Source of the DNA: Prorocentrum cordatum
Taxonomy: Eukaryota > Sar > Dinophyceae > Prorocentrales > Prorocentraceae
Direction of reading: 5' to 3'
Assembly (NCBI GenBank): GCA_963575745.1
Contig: CAUYUJ010015948.1
Location: forward strand, 1,585,984 to 1,649,983
DNA length: 64,000 nt
Under the pieces are notes generated by a model. It made no database searches. It saw only the letters and a list, made by a program, of their open reading frames with translations, and was not told the DNA's origin. Positions 1 to 9,911 of the stretch are shown piece by piece (the stretch's first letter is position 1; the number at the start of each line of letters is the position of its first letter). The position numbers were made by a program, and so were the translations under genes.

Positions 1-21
1 TCAAGTTTTGGCCCCTAGTCG

Positions 22-240
22 GGGACAACCACCGACGGAGGGGGAGGAGGGAGGAGGGGGGATGAGGAGGAAGAGGAGAGGATGAGGAGGAGGCGGAGGG
101 GAAGGAGGAGGGGGAGGAGGACGAGGAACTGGAGGAGGAGGAGGAGGAGGAGGAAATGGAGGAAATGGAGGAGAAGGAGGAGGGGGAGGAGGAGATGGAG
201 GAGGAGGCGGGAGCACGAGAAGGGGGAGGAGGGCGGAGTT
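22..240. repeat. GGA-rich purine tract
   Basis: Nearly pure purine strand made of GGA/GAA triplets. It opens reading frames in several phases that encode only Arg/Glu/Gly or Pro runs, so these are not genes. Tracts of this kind recur throughout the window. Confidence 0.9.
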
Positions 241-249
241 AGCATGAAA

Positions 250-925
250 AGGACGGGTCATGGACGAAAGGGGTTCTGGACGTTTTCCCCGCTTTCCGGA
301 CCCGAGGGCCATCCACGGGCTGCGGGACCTTCAGAGAACGACTCAGGACGAATAGCTGGCCTGGGAGGAGCATGAACGTGGGCATGACCGCGGGGCGCAA
401 TCCAAATGATGAGCCACAACACCGCCTACGACCCAAATACAACCCCGGAAAACCGCGCGTGGCAAGACAACATCAACACAGAGAAGAGCGCGTTGGGTCC
501 CCCAAGTGGGGGACGACACTGCTTGCCGAGCGTGCTCATCGGCGCCCGGAAAGGTGCCGCTCGGGGTCTGGCCGCAAGCCCCGGCGGCGCGCACCCTGCG
601 GCCATCGCCGCTCGGCACCACTGCCGCGAGCCAACTCCTGCCAGGTGCACTCCGTCCGGCTCCCCGGCCCTTCGCACGACGACGGGGAGGGAGCTCGACT
701 GCTGGCCTCACCTCGGCGGCCTCTGAGAAACAGGACACGGTGGTAGAATGGATGGCGGCCAGGAGGGGGCCCCAGCGGGAAAAGGACGGAGCAGGGAAGA
801 TGCAGAGGGAGCAACCTGCCAAGAAGCAGTGCGAGCAGCCCCCTCAGGAAGCAAGCCTCGGCTGGGAAGATCTGGGGGCGTGCCGCCACTGGCCCGACTG
901 AACTCGCGTGACCTGGCAATCCCTT
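250..925. other. No gene recognised
   Basis: GC-rich sequence with overlapping open frames on both strands, all Arg/Pro/Ala-rich and without recognisable motifs. I see no supported gene here. Confidence 0.5.
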
Positions 926-926
926 C

Positions 927-1629
927 GCCTGGCCGAACAGCCTTTGGGCCTCGCGGACCGCGACGCTCTCCGATGCTCCTTCCCCGCCCGCCAGCTCCTC
1001 GAGCACCTCGCGGATGCTGGCCAAGAGAGGCTGAGCGAAAGGGCCCTGGCCATCCAGGAAAAACTGCATTTTGACCTGCTCCTGGTTCTGCTGGTTCTCT
1101 GTCTTGGCCCGCTTGGCGCGGCAGGAACGGACGTGGGGATGAAGATCCGTCGGGTCCGTCATGGGCGCGGTGGCAGTCTTCCAAAGAATGGCGCACGCTG
1201 CCGTGCCCTGAAGGGCGTCGGTTTCGCCCTCCTTCAAGGGCTGGCACGCCCAGCGCGAACGCATGAATGGGCGCTTACGGCTTCCTTCTGCCACTTCCCC
1301 TGATTCTGGGCTACCGCCCTCTTCTTCTCGCGCTTCTGCTGAACCTCTGAAGCGAAGGCCTGATTCTTCTTGGGCATCTTCTACTTGATTCGGGCCTCGA
1401 GCGGCGCTGGCCACGCGTCGCGCGCTGTGCCTGCGAGCGCCGACCTGGCCAGCGCCACAATGAGCTCCGCTGGGATCTTCAGGCCGGCATTGCCTCGCCC
1501 TCCTCCTTTGCCGCTGGCGCCCCTAGCCCGCGGCTGCCCCACCTCCTTGGCCTTCTTCACCAATGGGTCCGCGTCAGCATCCGGCTGGGGCGCCGGCCGC
1601 GCTTGCTTGGCATCCGGCGCCATGACCAC
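927..1629 (-). pseudogene. Decayed Lys/Ala-rich coding remnant
   Basis: The minus strand starts with an 82-codon frame at 1629 (MAPDAKQARPAPQP, then VKKAKEVG and GLKIPAELIVALARS). It ends in TAG at 1381-1383, but the same frame continues with protein-like KMPKKNQAFASEVQQKREKK. A neighbouring frame then reads AKRAKTENQQNQEQVKMQFF and LLASIREVLEELAGGEGAS down to about 930. Basic, Gln/Lys-rich stretches followed by acidic helices resemble the N-terminal region of dinoflagellate LINE proteins, but no catalytic domain is visible. The stop and the frame change argue for a decayed copy. Function is not known. Confidence 0.35.
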
Positions 1630-1639
1630 TTCGATTCAG

Positions 1640-3100
1640 ATGCAATTCCCTGGCGAGCACGCTCAAAATTTGAGGCGCGTGCCTGCAAGCGTGCTCTCGA
1701 CAATCTGAAAGCCCGGCATGGCGACGCTCGCGGACAGGGCTCTGCGCGCCCAGCGCGACCTGCAGCGGCGCGCGAGAGCGGCCCCCCACCAGCGCGGCAG
1801 CAACCGCAGACCATAGATGCAGCCAGATGAGGGGGCTCCACCACCTTACCAGAGGAGAGCCCCACGCAATAAGGACACTGGTTGGTAGCGTACAGTGCGT
1901 TGCCGGCTGGGCGAGCATGATGGTGACATATGATATATACTAGGGTCGACTTTGACCTGGGGAATTTTGCTGCGCCGACCAGCCCCCCAGTCAGCGTTTA
2001 CTGACCCGCCTCGTCGACGCAGGCGCGCGTGCCCACGCGGCCGCGCCTCACTCCTCAGCGGGGGCCGCTTGAGCTTCTGAGTCTGGGGGCGGGGTGGACG
2101 CAGCGCGAAGAAGCCGACGAAGTCCATGGAATCGATGTGGGGAAAATGCCCAGCAAACTGCTGATCCCAGCGGAGCGCCGCGATCGAGCTTCGCAGCTTC
2201 GCCGGCAAATCTCGCCCCCCTCGGCGCGATGCATGCGCCCGGGATCGGCGCGAGACCGACGCGCCCGAGGATTGGCGCCAGCTGCGAGACGACACATCTA
2301 GTCGGATGGCGGCCTCTTGCCCGCGGGCGGCGCGCCAGAAACAGCATCTGGGCAAGGGGCGGGGGGTACTCGACGCGCTGCTAAACCCGACGGAAAACCC
2401 TGATTCGAATTTCCGCGAAAGAGGGCGCCGCGCGACCGTGCCCGAAAACCTTCAACGCCGAGAGCGACTCGACGCGAGTTCTGCCCCCAAAACTTGCCCC
2501 ACCCATGGCCGCGCGCCCGTGCCAGGCAAGACCTTCCAACGCCGGGGCTCAGACACCCGGTGAACCTCGAGGTCTGAACGCCGGCACTCTGAGCCCCAAG
2601 GAGGCAGGATCGGCGAAGAAGACAAGGAAGGAGCCCCAAGAGCGGACCAGAACCCCATCGAATCTTGAAGCGACGATTTGGGCGCCGCGACGCGTTTGAC
2701 CAGCACGGACGCCAGGGAACCAGGCGAATGCATTTCCCTCCCCCAAGGACTCCCATTGCTAGCAGCGCGCGCCACGGAAACAATCCCCAACCGGCTTATT
2801 CGAGAGCGACGGCCGGCGGCAAGGGCGCCTTGACCTGCAAAACAAACAATCGTACTCTGCTCAGCAAGATCTGGTGCCCATCATTCGCCAGTCAGGATCT
2901 CATCCAATAACTTGCCGAGGTGCCCGCTGACGCTCAGGATCTCTGCAAGGCCAGCGTCGCGCGCATCGCATGACGGGCGTCCTGCAAAGAGCAACTTGAA
3001 AACATCGCCGCAAGCACTGAAATGCTGACGTCTATCCTGGCGCCCGTGACCGGGCTTTCTGCCGCCTGCAATCGGCCTGAGTCCGGCGGGCCAAATGGCA
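1640..3100. other. No gene recognised upstream of the retrotransposon
   Basis: Mixed GC-rich DNA. Short frames at 2881-3131 on the minus strand (for example VLAAMFSSCSLQDARHAMRA) could be a fragment of an old coding sequence but are too short to assign. The last bases, CGCCC at 3101-3105, are the target-site duplication of the adjoining element. Confidence 0.5.
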
Positions 3101-3105
3101 CGCCC
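3101..3105. repeat. Target-site duplication, left copy (CGCCC)
   Basis: CGCCC directly abuts the left LTR and is repeated at 10448-10452 after the right LTR. A 5-bp duplication is the usual footprint of a copia-type integrase. Confidence 0.9.
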
Positions 3106-3188
3106 TGATGATATATTATGCCGATGGACAAGATATCTCTTTTCCATCTTGAGCCAAAATGGGTACACGGAGGAGGGTGTCAGAATCA
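3106..3188 (-). repeat. 3' LTR (83 bp)
   Basis: Identical to 10365-10447, offset 7259 bp. The ends are TGAT...ATCA, a 4-bp inverted repeat. On the coding strand it contains a spliced-leader-like core (3171-3148) followed at once by ATG. Only 17 bases of the LTR lie upstream of that core. Confidence 0.95.
3148..3171 (-). promoter_or_regulatory. Spliced-leader-like sequence in 3' LTR
   Basis: On the minus strand this reads TCCGT, four bases that differ, then CCATTTTGGCTCAAG. The dinoflagellate spliced leader is known to end in the same 15 nt and to start with the same CCGT core. An ATG follows directly. The match is direct sequence; its role in reverse transcription is inference. Confidence 0.75.
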
Positions 3189-3198
3189 CTCCTCCTCG
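3189..3198 (-). promoter_or_regulatory. Polypurine tract
   Basis: Reads CGAGGAGGAG on the minus strand, touching the 5' edge of the 3' LTR. This is the expected place and composition for the plus-strand primer of an LTR element. Confidence 0.7.
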
Positions 3199-3239
3199 GG
3201 CCTGGCCGCCAACCCGGCCAGGCACGACATGCGTCGTAC

Positions 3240-3310
3240 GCGGGCGCGTCCAAGCCGACACGCCCATCTCCACGTCACACGCGGGCGCGTCCAAGCCGAC
3301 GCGCCCATCT
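3240..3310. repeat. Two-copy 41-bp tandem repeat in the element 3' UTR
   Basis: A ~30-bp block starting GCGGGCGCGTCCAAGCCGAC occurs at 3240 and again at 3281, with CGCCCATCT after each. It lies between the pol stop and the 3' LTR, so it belongs to the retrotransposon's untranslated region. Confidence 0.75.
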
Positions 3311-3432
3311 CGTCAGCCAGGCTGCGGCCATGCCGCGAGCCCCTCACTTCACCCGTCCGGTGCGATCATACCGCCACCGGCGGAAACTCATCCAGCCCCA
3401 CAGGTAGCGGAGCATGGATTCGATCCACTCCT

Positions 3433-6400
3433 TCACTTGATATCCTTCTGGGTCGAACTCGGTGCCCGATCCCAGATGTTGAGCGTCGCCATGTGTCTCC
3501 TCAAGAGAGATCCACCCACGCTCTTGGTCAGCACGTCCGCGACATTGTTCTTACCAGGAACCGCGGCGATCGAGAGGTCGCCCTTGCCCACGCGCTCCTG
3601 GATCCACAGGTATCGTGATTGAACATGTCGCATCTTCCCGAGACCTCGCCGTTGGACGTGGCCCCGGGCCGCCGATGAATCTGAGGCGAGCTCCACCTTC
3701 AGGTCCAGCCCCCAGTCTGCGAAGAGGCTGTATAGACCCAGGCCCACACTCCCGCCCTTCACCAGGGCGTAGTACTCGCTCTCTCCACTGCTCAGAGAGA
3801 CCGTCGACTGAAGATTACTGCCGTGCTTGATGACATGATGCCCCAGCATCGCCACGAAGCCTCCGGTGCTTTTCCGAGTGACTGCGCAGCCCGCATGATC
3901 GGAGTCCACGTACACCCGGATCTTGTCGAACATCTTCTGCTCCGTGAAAACCGTCACCGTACTGGGATGCCGCTTGAGGTAGCGACCAACCCTCTTGAGC
4001 ATGAGCCAACTCGCCTCCGTCGGCGTCTGCATGGACCTAGCGAGCGTCTTCGATGCCTCTGCCAGGTCCAGCCTGTCCTGAGACAGGTAGGCCACCCTCA
4101 TGGTGAGGGATCGGAAGCGCGAAGCTTCCGCCGCTCCCAGCGCCGCCGACTTCGCGTCCATCATCTGCTTGTCGGCGCTGCGCTTCTCCATCGGCGTGTC
4201 CACGCCGTTGGCCTTGCTGAGACCCAGCTCGTCGATCACGATCTCTGCGTGCCGCTTGTCCGGCTCAATCATCGCATGCCGGCAGGGCCGGCCACCGCCA
4301 GGCGGAACTCCCGCACTGACTTCGATGACCCGATTCAGGAAGACCGCCTGCTTGTCATCGCCCTCGTCGAAGCCGAGGTTCGCAGTCTTCTTGAACTCGT
4401 ACTTCTTGCCCAACGTGGCCTCGAAGCTGTCGATGTCCTGCTGCTGAGCCAGCACCGCGAAGTCGTCGCCGTGCCCCAGCAGCCTCGTCTCGTCCACCTC
4501 CTTGTAGAAGACCGCTGGGCATGACACGCCCGCCTTGTAGCCGTGTTCCTCCAGCAGCTCCGTGTAGTCGCCCTGCCAGATCTTGCTGGCGTCCTGCGTG
4601 CCGTACCAGGACTTGAGGAGTAAGCCACACTTGTCCTCGCCGTACTCCTTGCGACTCTCCTCCTCCAGCTCCACGAAGATCCTCCGCTGCGCCTTCCCGT
4701 AGAAGTGCGCCCTGCTGATGTCGAAGAAGCCGATCTTGAAGTTGCCCGGCTTCCTGCCCTTCCTGCGAAGCGACTCCTGAATGTGGAGCGGTGCTTCCCG
4801 CGTCCACGTGACCATCAGCGAGACCAGCGACCGCATGGCCTCCAGCGGAGGCATTGCCGAGAAAACCTCGGACGCCTCCAGCTGCTCGTCAGGACGCTTC
4901 TTCGCCTTGATCTCCTTCACGACGAGCCTGCTCCTGTAGTTGGGCCTCTCCGCGTCACCCTTGTTCGTGTCGACCCACTTGAGTGGGATGGGCGGACGCC
5001 CAGTCTCAGCGAAAGCCTGAGACCTCGGGACGATCTCGATCAGCTCCTGCTTCTTGACCCACTCGCGCTCGACCGCGCGAGCCTGGGCCACAAGGCCCGC
5101 CTCCAGGTAGCCGCCATTGACGTCGTCCCAGTAGCTCGTCCAGTCCCCGGGCGGCACCGCCGCGTCCACAGGGACTGGGCCCGACTGCTGCACCTGGGCG
5201 GTGCTGAGCTCCCCCACGTCATTCAGCGTGTCCTTGAGCTCCTCCAGCACCGCCTCCACCAACTTCGGTGGATAGACCTTCGCGAACCGCGCGATGCCGC
5301 CCACGAGCGTGATGTGGCGATGCCACTCCGCGCGGCCGTCCACATTGCTGCAAGTGCCCCGCAGCCTCCGGGCTAAGCCTGGGTGGTTGGTGACCCATCC
5401 GGTCTCCTTGCGCACGAACTCCTCCTGGCCACTGCGTGGGTTCGTGAGCTTCATGCCCCACCGACACATGGGGCCTTTGACCGTGAAGACTCCTGGATGC
5501 GCGACCAGCTCCTTGACGATGTCCTCATTCCACGATCGCGCGCTCCAGGGATGCTCATGCAGGAAGTACCTGCCTGGCTTCCTGAGCTGACGCCAGTAGG
5601 CGTCGACTGCCACCTTCAGGTGGTGTCTGGCCTCCTCCATCTCAGCCGCCTCCTGCTCATCGGTCCTGAACTTGGCGCTCAGGCCCCTCAGCAAGCTGAA
5701 CTTCTCGCATGGAGGGGACCCCGTGAGCAGGATGGGATCCATCCGCTCCTGCTGCTCCTCGAGCTCCTTGACATCCTCGGGTCGCCGCAAGTCCCATGGC
5801 GCCCCGTCCTCCTTGAGTTCCTCCAGGTCCGCCGCGAAGCCCGGGCGCAGCTGAAACTCCGCCGCCCGAGCAGAGAACCGATGTGGCGAGTACACCTCTG
5901 CCACGTCCACGGCGCCCAGCTGCAACGCCGATAAGGCGATGCTGTCCACCTCTTCGTCGGCGATGTCCACGCCGACACTGGCCCAATGGCCGCTGACCTG
6001 TTCGCGAACGAGCGGGAGCAACTCCGCCTTCGCCCTCGTCAGCACTCCGAGCTCGACCAGCTCGATCGACGCCGCGTCGAGAGCGAGCACCCGCATGTGT
6101 CTCCCCTCACTGGCGTTCCACACGACTGCCACTCCAGCTGGCAGCTGAGGTCCTTCCGCTGGCGCCGGCTGCGCCGCGAGATCCTCCATGTCCACCGGTA
6201 CCGGCACGTCTGCCGGCTGTGGATCACCGCGCTCGAGGGCCTCCGGCACGTCATCCGGGGCCACCTCCGCCAAGCGCTTCAGCCGCGACCTGGTCGCGGT
6301 CATGTCGACATCCTCGGCGGTCTCTGCCGCCCGCACTGCTCCCGAACTGGAGCTCGCTCCTCCTGAAGGAGCCGCCACGCCGGAGCCTGATGCTGCCGGC

Positions 6401-8271
6401 TGGCTCTCTCGCATGCGCGCCGCTGCGGCTGGCGCTGCTGCCGATCGGCTCGCGGCCGGCGCGGCCGATGCCGACGCCGCCGCTGCCACCGGCTCGGTGA
6501 TCCTCCGAGCCGTCTTCGGCGGAGGGGTCCCTGCCGCGGCCGCTGCCGCCGGTCGGACTCTGGCCTCTTGGCCCTGCCTCCGCTCTCGATACTGGCCGGT
6601 CCTCTCCCGGCCTGCCTCCTCAGCGTCCAGCGCTTCGAAGATTCTCTTGCTGCACACCGCGTTGTGCGCATGGCCAGCCAGCACCTTGCCGTGCTTGGCG
6701 ATCGAGACGCACCCTGGGCATCCCGGCGTTGCGCCCAGCCGCTCGACGTCCGCCTTGAGGACGTACATCCTCCTCGGCGCCTGCGGCTGCGGCGACACCA
6801 CCACAATTGGTGGCGGCCCGACCTCTCCAGGTCCGACGATGGCCCGCGGCGCGCTGGCCGCACGCGGAGCCACGTCCCACGGCAGGCCCTTCAGGCTGTC
6901 CCAGCCCGCCGTGATCCACTTCTCGCTCTGCGGCAGGCTGCGAAAGCCGACCGCCTTCTTCACACCGTCGCTCGTGATGACCATCATCGAGCCGTCGCGC
7001 GGGTGGTGGCCGATGTAGCGAGCCTCCACCATCTGCTCCTCCAGCGCGTTCTCCCTCGTGCGCTCCCCGGCGAACCGCACCATCAGGCGCTCGCCGAAGA
7101 GCGGGACCGGCTTCCTCCACTGCCGTCCCGTGAGCCGCTGAAGAGCGGTCTTGCCGTCCTGGCCGCGCCGATATCGGTTGATTACCGATGCGGCGTGCTC
7201 CGGCAGGTGCGCCAGCACCGGGTGCTTGTCCTCCACCTTGACGCCCAGCTTGGACTCCAGGTCCATCTTGAGCGCTCGCACCTGCTTCTTGATCTCGCGC
7301 ACCGTGACCTCGATCTCCCCATTGGCCTGATGATCGGCCGGTGCCGATTCCTGGGGAATGGCCTCGAGGCCAGGAACCTCCTCCACCGCACGCCTCTTGA
7401 CCAGCAGGATCGCTGGCTCTCCGTCGGACTTGTTGACTATCTTCCTGTAGCCCAGGATCCGCAGGAAGCGTGCGAAGAACTTGATGGCGTAGGCGTCGTC
7501 GCCCTTCTTCTCCACGAATGTCGCTGCCATCATCTTCGAGCGTCGATCCCTAAGGACCAGCATCGGCATGGTGTCCGCGTCGTCCTGGCCCATGAAGGCG
7601 TAGTCGGACGAGACCACCGGCACCGCTGTCTCGTCGTCCTCCGGTGCGCGAAGATGCGGCTGGCCTTGGCCCTTTGCCGCAATACACACGCGACACCAGC
7701 TGCGGTAAGTCGCGTGTCCCATCGCCTCGTGCTCGGCGATCTCCCTCTGAGAGGGCTCATGAGGTGCCTTCAGCACCCTCGGGCGAGCCTCCTCCTCGCC
7801 CTCGTCGGCCTGCTGTCCATCAGGAGCAGCTGGCAAAACGTCGGCCGCGGCAGCTGCCGCTGGCTGAAAACCCGGCGGTCTCATGTCGGAAGGTCCCGAC
7901 CCCGCCGCTGCCACCCCTGCAGCCGATGCCGCAGGGGACCGCGGTATTGAGTCTTCCAGTGGACTTACGCCGAGGGCTGCCTCCTGGGGACTGTCCTCTC
8001 GAAGATCTCCAGCAGCTCCTCCTTCGACTTGCCGCTGAGGAGCTCCACCAGCTCGGACTTCGACTTCGCCGAAAGTCCCTCCTCGAGAGGAGCAACCGAG
8101 CCATGTTGGCCCTTCTTGAGGTAGAAGTTGTAGACGCCCTGCTCGCGATAGACCGGCAGCATCTGGTGCTTCGCCGCCTTCGCCTCCTTCTCGAGCATGC
8201 CTACCACGCGCTTGCCGATTGGGCTCTTCTCGTGGAATATCCAGCCGCCATTGCGACCCAGGAATGAACAC
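3433..8271 (-). CDS. pol: Copia Pol: integrase, reverse transcriptase, RNase H
   Basis: A 1612-codon frame without internal stops. It opens with GTG, and the first ATG lies about 130 codons in. The first ~102 codons overlap gag in another phase and are low complexity, so the functional part probably begins near 7965. Integrase: zinc site H181, H186, C193, C196 (HATYRSWCRVC), then D223, D283 and E319, the last pair with 35 residues between. RT: FFDISRAHFYG (motif A), YGTQDASKIWQGDY, and the catalytic motif LGHGDDFAVLA with GDD at 4470-4462. RNase H: YVDSDHAGC, SSGESEYYAL, ASDSSAARGH, and VPGKNNVADVLTK near the end. Pol is -1 relative to gag, so it is presumably made as a Gag-Pol fusion by frameshifting. 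I could not identify a canonical slippery heptamer. Confidence 0.95.
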   Translation of the reverse strand: MFIPGSQWRLDIPREEPNRQARGRHAREGGEGGEAPDAAGLSRAGRLQLLPQEGPTWLGCSSRGGTFGEVEVRAGGAPQRQVEGGAAGDLREDSPQEAALGVSPLEDSIPRSPAASAAGVAAAGSGPSDMRPPGFQPAAAAAADVLPAAPDGQQADEGEEEARPRVLKAPHEPSQREIAEHEAMGHATYRSWCRVCIAAKGQGQPHLRAPEDDETAVPVVSSDYAFMGQDDADTMPMLVLRDRRSKMMAATFVEKKGDDAYAIKFFARFLRILGYRKIVNKSDGEPAILLVKRRAVEEVPGLEAIPQESAPADHQANGEIEVTVREIKKQVRALKMDLESKLGVKVEDKHPVLAHLPEHAASVINRYRRGQDGKTALQRLTGRQWRKPVPLFGERLMVRFAGERTRENALEEQMVEARYIGHHPRDGSMMVITSDGVKKAVGFRSLPQSEKWITAGWDSLKGLPWDVAPRAASAPRAIVGPGEVGPPPIVVVSPQPQAPRRMYVLKADVERLGATPGCPGCVSIAKHGKVLAGHAHNAVCSKRIFEALDAEEAGRERTGQYRERRQGQEARVRPAAAAAAGTPPPKTARRITEPVAAAASASAAPAASRSAAAPAAAARMRESQPAASGSGVAAPSGGASSSSGAVRAAETAEDVDMTATRSRLKRLAEVAPDDVPEALERGDPQPADVPVPVDMEDLAAQPAPAEGPQLPAGVAVVWNASEGRHMRVLALDAASIELVELGVLTRAKAELLPLVREQVSGHWASVGVDIADEEVDSIALSALQLGAVDVAEVYSPHRFSARAAEFQLRPGFAADLEELKEDGAPWDLRRPEDVKELEEQQERMDPILLTGSPPCEKFSLLRGLSAKFRTDEQEAAEMEEARHHLKVAVDAYWRQLRKPGRYFLHEHPWSARSWNEDIVKELVAHPGVFTVKGPMCRWGMKLTNPRSGQEEFVRKETGWVTNHPGLARRLRGTCSNVDGRAEWHRHITLVGGIARFAKVYPPKLVEAVLEELKDTLNDVGELSTAQVQQSGPVPVDAAVPPGDWTSYWDDVNGGYLEAGLVAQARAVEREWVKKQELIEIVPRSQAFAETGRPPIPLKWVDTNKGDAERPNYRSRLVVKEIKAKKRPDEQLEASEVFSAMPPLEAMRSLVSLMVTWTREAPLHIQESLRRKGRKPGNFKIGFFDISRAHFYGKAQRRIFVELEEESRKEYGEDKCGLLLKSWYGTQDASKIWQGDYTELLEEHGYKAGVSCPAVFYKEVDETRLLGHGDDFAVLAQQQDIDSFEATLGKKYEFKKTANLGFDEGDDKQAVFLNRVIEVSAGVPPGGGRPCRHAMIEPDKRHAEIVIDELGLSKANGVDTPMEKRSADKQMMDAKSAALGAAEASRFRSLTMRVAYLSQDRLDLAEASKTLARSMQTPTEASWLMLKRVGRYLKRHPSTVTVFTEQKMFDKIRVYVDSDHAGCAVTRKSTGGFVAMLGHHVIKHGSNLQSTVSLSSGESEYYALVKGGSVGLGLYSLFADWGLDLKVELASDSSAARGHVQRRGLGKMRHVQSRYLWIQERVGKGDLSIAAVPGKNNVADVLTKSVGGSLLRRHMATLNIWDRAPSSTQKDIK

Positions 8272-9911
8272 TGTCCAGCTCCTGCTGCCTGCCCCACCGA
8301 GATCAACGGCTTGTGCACGTTCGTCACGCGTCCCTTGAGTGCTCGTAGCACTCCGTACTCGTCCTCCGCCTTGAGCTGCAAGCTGCCCTCGTCCGGGACG
8401 AGCTCACCACTGGCCGTGCGATACGTGCTGCCGTTGCCCTTCATTCCCGTCGGCGGCGCGAAGCTCCGAGGGAATGCTGAGACAGCTGCACCGCTGTCCC
8501 AGTTGAACTTCATCCAGTCGTCCTGCACGAAGGGGGAGAGGTCGACCGCCGCTACGCCGCGGCCGTTGCCGCTGGCGAGCTCCAGGCAGTCCAAGCTGCC
8601 CATGTCCAGAGCGGCGACCTCCGCTTCAGGCTCCTCCTCCAGGCTGCCTGCCGCCTTGCCGCCGGCCTTGCCGCCGCGGCTGCCACCTTTACCACCAGCG
8701 CTTGCCCCCGTTGCGGATCCAGTTCCAGCCCTCGTACTCGATCCCTGCTCTTTCCTCCAGCATTCGGATGCCTTGTGGCCCCATCTCTCGCAGTTCCGAC
8801 AGTAGCCGTCGAAGCGCACGCCGGTGCTTCGAGGTGCCGTGTGTCCTGAACCACGGCCCGAACCCGTCGGGGATGTGCGGGAGCCTGAGTATGATCCGCT
8901 CGTCGATTTGCTCTTCCCCTTCGGCTCCTGAGTCTTGCCTTTCCCTTTGCTCTTGCCGTCCTTGCCCTTGCCTTTGCCTTTTCCTTTCGGGGCTCCGAAC
9001 GATCCGACGTCCATGTCGTCCGGATGATGCGCCCGTGCACGGATCGATGGCTCCTTGATCTTCACGCCGGTTCGAGCCTCTACGATCGTCATTACCTCGT
9101 TCAGGCTGTCCTGGAACGTCACGAGCCGATGCTTGTTGAGTACGAGGTGGTTCTCGATGTCCTGAGGCACGAGCATCTCGAGGGCCGCCATCTTGATATC
9201 CTCCGGCAACTCGGCCAGCCCGTCTTCTCCTTGGCGGCGTTCGTACTTGCCTATCTGCTGGATCCACTTCTCTAAGGCGGACCCCAGCTCTTCCGCGTTG
9301 CACTTCGGAGGCGAGATGATCGACCTCAGGATCAGCCTCTTCCTCGGACCTGTCGTCGGGTCCCACCTGCGGTGAAGCTTCCGCCAGGCCTCTAGACCGT
9401 TCCCGTCGGGGGCGCCCGTCACGAGGTCGTTGCTCTCGCTGCCGTCTGCCGTCGTGCTGATCAGCGCCGCGTACAGCTGGTGGACCTTGGTCTCCAGCTC
9501 TGGTACTCCTCCGTGCGCCTCCTGTGCCCCTTCGATCGTCACGGGGCGTTCGGCTTCTGCAGCCCACCGAAGAACAGGACGAAAGCTCTCTCCGTACACG
9601 CCTATCACGTAGTTCTCCATCTTGCGATTCCAAGCTCCGAACTTCTCCTGATCGTCGCCCATCGTCGTGGGCTTGCCTATCCCCTTGGTGTCGACGAGAC
9701 CTTGAGCGGCTCCTCCTGCGCTCGACGCGCCTCTGATCTGCTCGCCCATGCGCTCGATCGCCTGCGGGATTGCCGCGAGGCCTCCTGCTACTTGCTGCTG
9801 AAGCCGTTGATTCTCGTTCTCCAGCCTCCTCATCTCGTCGACGGTCTGACTCATTCGAGCGGCGAACTCCTGCCTCAGTAAGTCGAACTGCTGCCGAACT
9901 TGCTCGTCCAT
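7965..9911 (-). CDS. gag: Copia Gag with zinc knuckle and aspartic protease
   Basis: 648 codons from a true ATG. In order: a coiled coil (residues ~5-45), a Gag core with conserved Trp residues (~85-285), a Lys/Gly-rich RNA-binding linker (~308-340), one CCHC knuckle CRNCERWGHKASEC (C371, C374, H379, C384), and a protease active site WDSGA at 471-475. The C-terminal part (~540-600, GRNGGWIFHEK through VYNFYLKKGQ) looks like the pre-integrase region that usually follows the protease in copia. The frame ends just before the pol-only region and overlaps it by 307 nt in the 0/-1 phase. Gag and protease sharing one frame while pol lies in another is less usual for copia elements, which often have a single frame. 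Confidence 0.9.
   Translation of the reverse strand: MDEQVRQQFDLLRQEFAARMSQTVDEMRRLENENQRLQQQVAGGLAAIPQAIERMGEQIRGASSAGGAAQGLVDTKGIGKPTTMGDDQEKFGAWNRKMENYVIGVYGESFRPVLRWAAEAERPVTIEGAQEAHGGVPELETKVHQLYAALISTTADGSESNDLVTGAPDGNGLEAWRKLHRRWDPTTGPRKRLILRSIISPPKCNAEELGSALEKWIQQIGKYERRQGEDGLAELPEDIKMAALEMLVPQDIENHLVLNKHRLVTFQDSLNEVMTIVEARTGVKIKEPSIRARAHHPDDMDVGSFGAPKGKGKGKGKDGKSKGKGKTQEPKGKSKSTSGSYSGSRTSPTGSGRGSGHTAPRSTGVRFDGYCRNCERWGHKASECWRKEQGSSTRAGTGSATGASAGGKGGSRGGKAGGKAAGSLEEEPEAEVAALDMGSLDCLELASGNGRGVAAVDLSPFVQDDWMKFNWDSGAAVSAFPRSFAPPTGMKGNGSTYRTASGELVPDEGSLQLKAEDEYGVLRALKGRVTNVHKPLISVGQAAGAGQCSFLGRNGGWIFHEKSPIGKRVVGMLEKEAKAAKHQMLPVYREQGVYNFYLKKGQHGSVAPLEEGLSAKSKSELVELLSGKSKEELLEIFERTVPRRQPSA

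Noticed and set aside
4705-7950. Plus-strand frames of up to 460 codons opposite pol
   Set aside because: Antisense shadows of the GC-rich pol gene, without family features.
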